From the NCBI GenBank assembly GCA_038254525.1, contig JBBSGC010000050.1, forward strand, positions 1-13,372: a stretch of 13,372 nt of DNA, read 5' to 3'. Source of the DNA: JBBSGC01 sp038254525. GTDB lineage: Bacteria > Actinomycetota > Actinomycetes > Propionibacteriales > Nocardioidaceae. Below are positions 6,377 to 13,372 of this stretch, in pieces; within the stretch, counting starts at the first letter, position 1; the number at the start of each line of letters is the position of its first letter. Under the pieces are notes generated by a model that was not told the DNA's origin, made no database searches, and saw only the letters and a list, made by a program, of their open reading frames with translations. Made by a program: the position numbers and the translations under genes.

Positions 6377-6979
6377 ATGCCAGATGTACGTTTCACCTAC
6401 CGCACGATCGACCTGGTCACGCCCGCGATGATCGGGGTGGCTTTCGGGGTCGCCTACTGGGGCTGGTCGTTCGCCTACACGGGTCTCGACCTGGTCGCCA
6501 AGGCGTACGCGCCACTGAGCGGCCTGCTCGGCGGGCCGTGGCTGCTGGCCGGCGTCGTCGCCGGGCTCGTGGTCCGCAAGCCGGGCGCGGCGCTGCTCGC
6601 GGAGTTCGTGGCCGCCAACGTCGAGTATTTGGTCGGCAACCAGTGGGGCGCCGCGACGATGCTCTCGGGGCTCCTGCAGGGGCTCGGGGTCGAGGTGGTG
6701 CTCGGGCTGCTGCTGTTCCGCCGGTTCGGCGTCGTGGTCGCCGCGCTGTGCGGCGTTGCTGCGGCGGCGTTCGAGACCGTGTACGAGTGGCAGACCTACT
6801 GGGTCGACTGGGGTTGGGCGTACAAGCTCGCCTACCTCGGCCTGTTCGGGCTGTCCGGCGCGTTCGTCGCCGGAGTCGGCGGCTGGGCGCTGGTGCGGGG
6901 GCTGGCGACCACCGGCGCTCTCGACGGCTTCGCCGCCGGGAGGGCACGCTCCGGCGCCGACCACCACGTCGCCGTCTGA
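6377..6979 (+). CDS. ykoE: Thiamine/HMP ECF transporter S component YkoE
   Basis: Membrane substrate-binding subunit of the YkoEDC energy-coupling-factor importer for thiamine or its precursor hydroxymethylpyrimidine (HMP). The 200-residue protein shows about six hydrophobic segments, with an N-terminal TPAMIGVAFGVAYWGWSF followed by aromatic-rich loops such as NVEYLVGNQWG and YEWQTYWVDWGWAYK. These aromatic residues and the LAEFVAANVEYL helix are typical of YkoE and suit a pyrimidine or thiazole ligand. The start is fixed by GGGAG at 6366-6370. It is first in the three-gene transporter operon, directly under the TPP riboswitch, which strongly supports a thiamine-related substrate. The choice between thiamine and HMP cannot be made from sequence. 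The last ~20 residues are polar and probably cytosolic. Confidence 0.92.
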   Translation: MPDVRFTYRTIDLVTPAMIGVAFGVAYWGWSFAYTGLDLVAKAYAPLSGLLGGPWLLAGVVAGLVVRKPGAALLAEFVAANVEYLVGNQWGAATMLSGLLQGLGVEVVLGLLLFRRFGVVVAALCGVAAAAFETVYEWQTYWVDWGWAYKLAYLGLFGLSGAFVAGVGGWALVRGLATTGALDGFAAGRARSGADHHVAV

Positions 6980-6980
6980 G

Positions 6981-8507
6981 GTGCCGCTGACCGCCACCGT
7001 CGAACCGACCGGCCTGGAGCTGCTCGGCTTCGGGTGGCGCCCGCGGGCGCGGTCCAAGTCGGTGCTCAGCGGGATCGACCTGCGGGTCTCGCCAGGCGAA
7101 AGGGTGCTGCTCACCGGTCCCAGTGGAGCGGGGAAGTCGACGCTGCTGCGTGCCGTGGCGGGGTTGTTGCCCGTCACGGGCGAGGAGGAGCAGAGCGGCA
7201 CCGTACGGCTGCTCGGTGCTGCGGTCGGACGGCCGGACACCGTGGGCCTGCTCCTGCAGAACCCGCGGGACTCCGTCGTCGCCGACCGGGTCGGCCGCGA
7301 CGTGGCATTCGGCCCGGAGAACCTGCGGCTGCCGCATCGGGAGATCTGGGCCCGGGTGCACGAGGCGCTCGAGCTCGTGCGGTTCCCGTACGGCGTGGAT
7401 ACGCCCACAGCGGCGCTGTCCGGTGGCGAGCTGCAACGCCTGGCGCTGGCCGGCGCGCTGGCGTTGCGGCCCGGGCTCCTGCTGCTCGACGAGCCGGTCT
7501 CCATGCTCGACCCATCGAGCGCCGCCGACGTGCGCCGTTCGATACTCGATGCAGTGGCCGCCACCGGCTGCACGCTGGTCGTGGTCGACCACCGGATCGA
7601 GCTTTGGTTGGGCTGCGTCGACCGGCTCGTCGTGCTCGAGGCCGACGGGGTAGCGGCGGACGGGTCGCCTGGGCAGGTCGTGACGGGTGACCGGGCCCGG
7701 CTGCTTCGCGCCGGAGTCTGGGTGCCCGGCGTACCTCCGCCGCGGCCGGCTGCGGTCGATCAGCACCTGCTCGGCCGTCGGTGGCCTGCCGAAACGGCCG
7801 GTGAGCTGATCGAGGCCTCGGGCGTCGAGGTGCTGCTGCGCCCGCGGTCGCTGCGCCCGCGCCCCGTGACCAGGGCGCTGCGCAAGCTGGACCTCGTCGT
7901 GCCGGCACCAGCGGTCACCGCGCTCACCGGTGCCAGCGGGGCGGGCAAGTCCACCGCGCTCAGCGTGCTCGCCGGTTTGGTCCGGCCGTCGGCCGGTGTG
8001 GTGCGGGTCGCCGCCGGGCTGCGCGGCGACCTGCCCGCGGCGCCGCACAGGTGGGCTTCGGCCCCGCTTGCCGCGCGGATCGGCTGGGTGCCGCAGGACG
8101 CCTCGGCCAGCCTGCTGACCAGCCGGGTCGCCGACGAGGTGGCTGCGACAGCCCGCCGGCTCCAGCCCTCGGCCCCCGGCCCCGATGTCGACGCGCTGCT
8201 GGACGCGTTCGGCCTCACCGGGCTGCGAGAGGCGCATCCGTTGCGGCTGTCCGGCGGTGAGCAGCGCCGGCTGGCGGTGCTCGCCGCACTCGCCCACGGC
8301 CCTGCGGTTGCGTTGCTCGACGAGCCGACCGTCGGGCAGGACCGCGCCACCTGGGCCCTCCTCACCGGGTGGCTCGCCGCCCTGCGCGCCGCGGGCTGCG
8401 GCATCGTCGCCGCCACCCACGATGCAGACCTGATCGGCGTGCTCGCCGACCGGGAGGTCGTGCTGGCCGACGGCTGCGTACGGGAGGTGCGCGCATGCGT
8501 GCGGTGA
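6981..8507 (+). CDS. ykoD: Duplicated ATPase of the thiamine/HMP ECF transporter, YkoD
   Basis: A 508-residue fusion of two ABC ATPase domains that powers the YkoE/YkoC membrane pair from the cytosol. Domain 1 has Walker A GPSGAGKST (46-54), signature LSGGELQRLALA (from 146) and Walker B LLLLDEP (about 168-174). Domain 2 has Walker A GASGAGKST (from 317), signature LSGGEQRRLAVL (from 423) and Walker B VALLDEP (about 446). Both therefore look catalytically complete; the H-loop histidines are seen in VVDHR and AATHD. GTG 6981 starts one base after the ykoE stop and begins just before the first domain. The frame is open further upstream inside ykoE but without family resemblance. No clear Shine-Dalgarno is present, so coupling to ykoE translation is likely. 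The end overlaps ykoC by 13 bases. Confidence 0.93.
   Translation: MPLTATVEPTGLELLGFGWRPRARSKSVLSGIDLRVSPGERVLLTGPSGAGKSTLLRAVAGLLPVTGEEEQSGTVRLLGAAVGRPDTVGLLLQNPRDSVVADRVGRDVAFGPENLRLPHREIWARVHEALELVRFPYGVDTPTAALSGGELQRLALAGALALRPGLLLLDEPVSMLDPSSAADVRRSILDAVAATGCTLVVVDHRIELWLGCVDRLVVLEADGVAADGSPGQVVTGDRARLLRAGVWVPGVPPPRPAAVDQHLLGRRWPAETAGELIEASGVEVLLRPRSLRPRPVTRALRKLDLVVPAPAVTALTGASGAGKSTALSVLAGLVRPSAGVVRVAAGLRGDLPAAPHRWASAPLAARIGWVPQDASASLLTSRVADEVAATARRLQPSAPGPDVDALLDAFGLTGLREAHPLRLSGGEQRRLAVLAALAHGPAVALLDEPTVGQDRATWALLTGWLAALRAAGCGIVAATHDADLIGVLADREVVLADGCVREVRACVR
8483..8488 (+). promoter_or_regulatory. Ribosome binding site of ykoC
   Basis: GGAGGT 6 nt before ATG 8495, inside the end of ykoD. 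It settles the ykoC start despite an open frame further upstream. Confidence 0.75.
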
Positions 8508-9184
8508 ACCCGCTCGCGCTGACCATGATCGGGCTCCTCGCGGTGGTGGCATCGCTCGGCGTGCGCGAGGTGCAGGTCGCTGCGCTGACTCTGGCGACCG
8601 AGCTGCTGTTGGCTGTGGCGTTTGTGCCCCAGCTGCACCAGGCGGGGCGGCGGATGCTCCCAGTGGCACTGGCCGCCGGCTCGGTCGGTTTCAGCACCTG
8701 GCTGCTGGGCGGCCACGACCAGTCCACCGCGTCGACCGCTGTCCTGCGGATTCTGGTGCTCGCCCTGCCCGGCGCGGTGCTGGCTCCGCTCGTGGACCCG
8801 CAGCGGCTCGGGGACTATCTCGCCCAGCAGCTGCATCTCCCGGCGCGGGTCGTCGTCGCGGCGAGCGCGGCGCTGCAGCGCTTCGACTCGCTGGGCGAGG
8901 TGTGGTCGACGTTGGACCGGGCCCGGCGGGCCCGTGGCTTCGGTCCGGGCCGCTCTCCGGTGGACCGGTTGCGGCACGCCGGGGCGTTGACGTTCGGGCT
9001 GTTGGTCGAGACGTTGCGCGGCGCCGGGGCGCTGTCGCTGGCCATGGATGCCCGTGGCTTCGCCGCCGCATCGACGCGCAGCTGGGCCGAGCCCGCCAGG
9101 TGGGCGCGCCGCGACACCGCCGCGGTCACCGTCGGCTTCGCACTGGCCGCGCTGCCGTACGTGCTGTCTGCCGTGCTTGGCTGA
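8495..9184 (+). CDS. ykoC: Thiamine/HMP ECF transporter transmembrane T component YkoC
   Basis: The 229-residue EcfT-type scaffold that couples ATP hydrolysis by YkoD to movement of YkoE. Membrane segments are visible at about residues 8-24, 26-46, 54-70 and 80-96, with another at the C-terminus (TVGFALAALPYVLSAVL). The cytosolic coupling region contains the two Ala-Arg-Gly motifs that define the family: RARRARGFG and AMDARGFA. Both are intact. It overlaps ykoD by 13 bases and is the last gene of the riboswitch-controlled operon; 35 nt later lies the end of the oppositely oriented vapC. No separate accessory ykoB/ykoF gene is present, so this is the three-gene form of the transporter. Confidence 0.92.
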   Translation: MRAVNPLALTMIGLLAVVASLGVREVQVAALTLATELLLAVAFVPQLHQAGRRMLPVALAAGSVGFSTWLLGGHDQSTASTAVLRILVLALPGAVLAPLVDPQRLGDYLAQQLHLPARVVVAASAALQRFDSLGEVWSTLDRARRARGFGPGRSPVDRLRHAGALTFGLLVETLRGAGALSLAMDARGFAAASTRSWAEPARWARRDTAAVTVGFALAALPYVLSAVLG

Positions 9185-9219
9185 GGCCGAAGCTGCCGCA
9201 CGCACACGGCTACGTCGGG

Positions 9220-9633
9220 TCAGGCGGCGACGACGACGTGGGCGCCGACCGTCTCATAAGTGGCCCGCGCGCGGGCGTCGCGGGTGGCCAGATCCACCCC
9301 GTGCTCGACAGCGGCGAGGGCCACCAGCGCGTCGTACACGGCGCCCCCCGCGATGCCCAGCCTGCTCAGCACCTGCGGTAGCCGCCTGACTGTCTCCGAC
9401 CCAAGAAGCAGAGGCTGGGTGAAGCGCTCGTCGATAAGCCGGGCGGCGTCCGCCGGCGTCAGGCGAAGGTCACCGGGAAGTCGGGTGAGGACCGAGTAGG
9501 TCTCGACCAAAGCGTGGCCGCTCAGGGTCATCTCCCGACCGCTCCACCAGCGAACGACCGCCGCGTGGGCACTGTGTGTCTGCACCAACAGGGGCACCGC
9601 GGCGCTGGTGTCCAAGGCGACCCGTGGGTTCAC
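9220..9633 (-). CDS. vapC: PIN-domain ribonuclease toxin (VapC family)
   Basis: A 137-residue PIN-domain protein, the toxin half of a type II toxin-antitoxin pair; family members cut tRNA or other RNA with Mg2+. The acidic residues of the active site are all visible: D8 in ALDTSAAVP, E44 in ALVETYSVLTRLP, D101 in VYDALVALA and D119 in LATRDARA. Nothing suggests inactivation. It starts at GTG 9633, overlapping the antitoxin stop as GTGA, so the two are translationally coupled with antitoxin first. It converges on ykoC with a 35-nt gap in which I see no clear terminator. Confidence 0.9.
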   Translation of the reverse strand: MNPRVALDTSAAVPLLVQTHSAHAAVVRWWSGREMTLSGHALVETYSVLTRLPGDLRLTPADAARLIDERFTQPLLLGSETVRRLPQVLSRLGIAGGAVYDALVALAAVEHGVDLATRDARARATYETVGAHVVVAA

Positions 9634-9866
9634 CGCCGGCCGGCGTCGATGAGCGCGAAGACAACGTCGTCGTCGACCGTTGTCTCTCCCACGGCCACCA
9701 GGGCGCCGGCCTCGTCGACCAGTCGCGCCGTGCGCCCCGCCGGGACCAGGTGGAGTCCGGCGCCGTAGCGCGAGATGTCGACTGTCGACCCGGGCGACAG
9801 GCCGAGGGCGTCGCGTAGCGGCTTGGGCACGACGATGCGCCCGACGGAGTCCATGGTGCTCTTCAT
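9630..9866 (-). CDS. vapB: AbrB-type antitoxin (VapB family)
   Basis: A 78-residue DNA-binding antitoxin with a SpoVT/AbrB swapped-hairpin N-terminus: MKSTMDSVGRIVVPKPLRDAL, followed by GLSPGSTVDI, both typical of this antitoxin group. The C-terminal tail (about residues 45-78), ending FALIDAGRR, would wrap and block the partner toxin. ATG 9866 fits the family pattern M-(R/K)-x-T-(I/M)-D-x-x-GRIV; ATG 9854 is an alternative with a better upstream GAAGAG. The gene overlaps vapC by 4 bases. Antitoxins of this type usually repress their own promoter, which here must lie in the 172-bp gap shared with dnaK. Confidence 0.88.
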   Translation of the reverse strand: MKSTMDSVGRIVVPKPLRDALGLSPGSTVDISRYGAGLHLVPAGRTARLVDEAGALVAVGETTVDDDVVFALIDAGRR

Positions 9867-9946
9867 TTGGTGGAACGCTACCAGCGAATCCCCAACAGCG
9901 CTGCGGGCAGCGCCAACGGGCGGGGAACAATGCTCCGCGCGGTGAA

Positions 9947-9967
9947 GTTGAGCCAAGCAGACTCAAC
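9947..9967. promoter_or_regulatory. HAIR-type operator (HspR-associated inverted repeat)
   Basis: GTTGAGC-N7-ACTCAAC matches the HAIR consensus CTTGAGT-N7-ACTCAAG at 11 of 14 fixed positions with exact spacing. Such sites bind the MerR-like repressor HspR, usually encoded just after dnaJ; that position is beyond the window. DnaK acts as HspR co-repressor in known actinobacteria. Only one copy is seen, where some promoters have two or three. Confidence 0.85.
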
Positions 9968-9976
9968 TGATTTGAT
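9948..9976 (+). promoter_or_regulatory. Candidate dnaK promoter under the HAIR operator
   Basis: TTGAGC (9948-9953) and TTTGAT (9971-9976) are 17 bp apart, each matching four of six consensus bases of a housekeeping sigma promoter. The -35 box lies within the left arm of the HAIR site and the spacer includes the right arm, so bound HspR would exclude RNA polymerase. The transcript start would be near 9983, giving a leader of about 55 nt. Confidence 0.55.
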
Positions 9977-10026
9977 CGGACAAGCGGCCACTCGGCAGAC
10001 TGTCCTCAGACACCCAGACATCCTTC

Positions 10027-10032
10027 AGGAGG
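10027..10032 (+). promoter_or_regulatory. Ribosome binding site of dnaK
   Basis: AGGAGG, a full-strength Shine-Dalgarno, 6 nt before ATG 10039. It fits high expression of the chaperone. Confidence 0.8.
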
Positions 10033-10038
10033 CACTCC

Positions 10039-11909
<1,871 letters not shown>

Positions 11910-11913
<4 letters not shown>

Positions 11914-12596
11914 CCTCGTCCGCATCCGAACCGGAGACGCCCGAGCAGGCCGAGGGAGGCGCCGGTGTCGACAACGACACCGGCGCCTCGGCCTCTGCTG
12001 ACCCTGGACTGGAGCTGACCGAACCGGAACCGGCTGTGCCCAACCCGGCTGTGCCCGATCCGGCTGTGCCCAACCCCGAGCCCGACCCCGCTGTGCCCGA
12101 CCCCGAGCCCGACGCCGCTCCCGACCCGGCAGCTCAGCAGGAGCTGACCACCCAGCTCGCCGAGCGGACGGCGGACCTGCAGCGACTGCAGGCCGAGTAC
12201 GTCAACTACAAACGGCGGGTGGACCGCGACCGTGACATGGTGCGTGGGATTGCCACCGTTGGTGTGCTCACCGCCCTGATCCCCGTGCTGGACGACGTCG
12301 ACCGGGCACGCAGCCACGGTGAGCTCACCGGCGGTTTCAAGGCGGTTGCGGAGTCCCTCGAGCGGGTCGTGGCGGCCCTCGGGTTGGCTCGCTTCGGCGA
12401 GCCGGGAGAGCCCTTCGACCCACGCGTGCACGAGGCGCTCACCTCCGAGGTCTCCGACGAGGTCGTCATCACGACGGCACTCGCGATCCTGCAGCCGGGC
12501 TACCGGGTGGGCGACCGGATCGTGCGTCCGGCCAGAGTTGCGGTCGCCGAACCCGCTGGCGACGGGCCGGTGCCGGATGAACAGCCGGCGGAATGA
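11910..12596 (+). CDS. grpE: Nucleotide exchange factor GrpE
   Basis: Homodimeric co-chaperone that releases ADP from DnaK. Of 228 residues, the first ~75 are acidic and Pro-rich, including a degenerate repeat of PAVPN/PAVPD and PEPD at 41-68. The long coiled-coil helix begins around QQELTTQLAERTADLQRLQAEY and carries the signature NYKRRVDRDRD. The four-helix part has LIPVLDDVDRA and the C-terminal beta-wing has FDPRVHEALTSE and LQPGYRVGDRIVRPARVAV. It starts with GTG 11910 inside the dnaK stop, so translation is coupled. The repeat-containing tail is unusually proline-rich; GrpE N-termini are generally variable and disordered. dnaJ follows after 63 nt with its own ribosome site. Confidence 0.97.
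12030..12113 (+). repeat. In-frame 15/12-bp tandem repeat in grpE
   Basis: Units of 15 bp with core CCGGCTGTGCCC encode PAV-P-N or PAV-P-D at 12030, 12045, 12060 and 12087; 12-bp units encoding PEPD lie at 12075 and 12102. All lengths are multiples of three, so copy changes would keep the frame. It encodes residues 41-68 of the disordered N-terminus. Confidence 0.85.
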
Positions 12597-12645
12597 CCGG
12601 CCGGTCGGGCGTCGCGGACCATCGGGCCTGCGACCGGAGTCTTCC

Positions 12646-12650
12646 GGAGG
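12646..12650 (+). promoter_or_regulatory. Ribosome binding site of dnaJ
   Basis: GGAGG, 9 nt before ATG 12660. The gene is therefore translated independently of grpE within the operon. Confidence 0.7.
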
Positions 12651-12659
12651 TGAGCGGGC

Positions 12660-13372
12660 ATGACCAACAGTGACTGGATGACCAAGGACTTCTACCAGGT
12701 CCTCGGCGTCGGCAAGGACGCCTCGCCCGGGGACATCAAGAAGGCCTACCGGAAGCTTGCACGTGACAACCACCCCGACTCCCACCCGAGTGACCCCCGT
12801 GCCGAGGAGCGCTTCAAGGCGGTGTCTGAGGCGTACGCGGTGCTGGGCTCCCCCGACAAGCGCAAGGAGTACGACGAGCAGCGGTCGATGTTCGGCGGTG
12901 GCTTCTCCCCCAGCGGCGCGGGTGGGTTCCGCTTCCCGGGCGGCGCCCGGACCGGCGCCGGCGGCGGGTTCGACATCTCCGACCTGCTCGGCGGGATCTT
13001 CACCGGCGGCGGTGCCGGTGGCACCCGCACCCGCACGAGCGCCCGGCCGCGGCGGGGTGCCGACGTGGAGACCGACGCCAAGATCACCTTCGAGCAGTCC
13101 GTCGACGGCGTCACGGTGCCGCTTCGGATGACCAGCGAGGAGCCGTGCAAGTCCTGCCATGGCACCGGCGCGCGAACCGGCACGGTCCCGCGAGTCTGCC
13201 CCAACTGCGAGGGCAGTGGCATGAGCACCTCGGCCTCCGGCGGCCTGTTCGCGATGACCGAGCCGTGCACCGTCTGCCGGGGCCGCGGGCTCGTGGTGGA
13301 CGACCCATGCCCCACCTGCCACGGATCCGGCCGCGGCTCCTCCAGCCACATCATGCAGGCGCGCATCCCGGC
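12660..13372 (+). CDS. dnaJ: Chaperone DnaJ (Hsp40), 3'-truncated by window end
   Basis: J-protein that delivers substrates to DnaK and stimulates its ATPase. The visible 237 codons carry a J domain (about residues 10-73) with the essential HPD at 38-40, a Gly/Phe-rich linker (about 78-130), and the zinc domain with all four CxxCxGxG motifs: CKSCHGTG (163), CPNCEGSG (180), CTVCRGRG (203) and CPTCHGSG (217). This is the full type I architecture. Only the C-terminal peptide-binding and dimerisation part lies outside the window. ATG 12660 follows GGAGG; a later in-frame ATG would remove the first six residues only. Actinobacteria often have this dnaJ1 followed by hspR, which would be the next gene expected to the right. 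Confidence 0.97.
   Translation, partial: MTNSDWMTKDFYQVLGVGKDASPGDIKKAYRKLARDNHPDSHPSDPRAEERFKAVSEAYAVLGSPDKRKEYDEQRSMFGGGFSPSGAGGFRFPGGARTGAGGGFDISDLLGGIFTGGGAGGTRTRTSARPRRGADVETDAKITFEQSVDGVTVPLRMTSEEPCKSCHGTGARTGTVPRVCPNCEGSGMSTSASGGLFAMTEPCTVCRGRGLVVDDPCPTCHGSGRGSSSHIMQARIP

Noticed and set aside
6756..6980. Upstream extension of YkoD into ykoE
   Set aside because: The extra residues are an out-of-frame reading of YkoE and lack similarity to ABC ATPases; GTG 6981 gives the normal start.
6095..8669. Long minus-strand open frames across ykoE and ykoD
   Set aside because: Compositional shadows of the transporter genes; the plus-strand products carry complete ABC ATPase motifs and these do not resemble proteins.
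9185..9219. Terminator between ykoC and vapC
   Set aside because: I found no stable inverted repeat with a T-run in these 35 nt.
12030..12113. Repeat array considered as a possible CRISPR or intergenic repeat
   Set aside because: The repeats have no spacers, are in frame with GrpE, and encode a Pro-rich segment.

Overview
This is a GC-rich window with actinobacterial character. It uses GTG starts freely, many neighbouring genes overlap by 4 bases (ATGA or GTGA), and the chaperone genes run dnaK-grpE-dnaJ behind a HAIR-type (HspR) operator. I cannot name the genus from sequence alone. No rRNA, tRNA, insertion sequence, CRISPR array or prophage gene is visible.

Left part (1-3157). A secreted M36 (fungalysin-type) metallopeptidase precursor runs leftwards out of the window, so only its signal peptide, propeptide and the start of the catalytic part are seen. 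It diverges from a complete histidine ammonia-lyase (hutH). The 182-bp gap between them holds a striking centred palindrome and G-rich/C-rich elements close to hutH. A short GC-rich hairpin lies between the converging ends of hutH and the next transcription unit.

Second part (3155-4955, minus strand). A nitroreductase-family flavoprotein, a gluconokinase (gntK) and a gluconate permease (gntP) are read in that order. The kinase looks intact. The permease is a pseudogene: its N-terminal, near-C-terminal and C-terminal pieces lie in three different frames, and the middle of the protein is missing.

Third part (5014-9184, plus strand). A Zn-dependent M20-type amidohydrolase of the allantoate amidohydrolase/N-carbamoyl-amino-acid hydrolase group is followed by a TPP riboswitch. 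The riboswitch leads into ykoE-ykoD-ykoC, an ECF-type importer for thiamine or its pyrimidine precursor (membrane S component, double ATPase, T component). Thiamine pyrophosphate is expected to switch this transporter off.

Right part (9220-13372). A VapBC toxin-antitoxin pair (minus strand) diverges from the dnaK-grpE-dnaJ heat-shock operon. A likely dnaK promoter sits under a CTTGAGT-N7-ACTCAAG-type operator. dnaJ is cut by the right edge after its fourth zinc-finger motif.

Overall this is mostly core and catabolic chromosome with known families. I did not find a convincing undescribed multigene system. The points most worth a second look are the centred palindrome and GGGGT/ACCCC elements upstream of hutH, the broken gluconate permease beside an intact kinase, the possible role of the amidohydrolase in histidine breakdown, and the VapBC module placed directly against the HspR-type control region.
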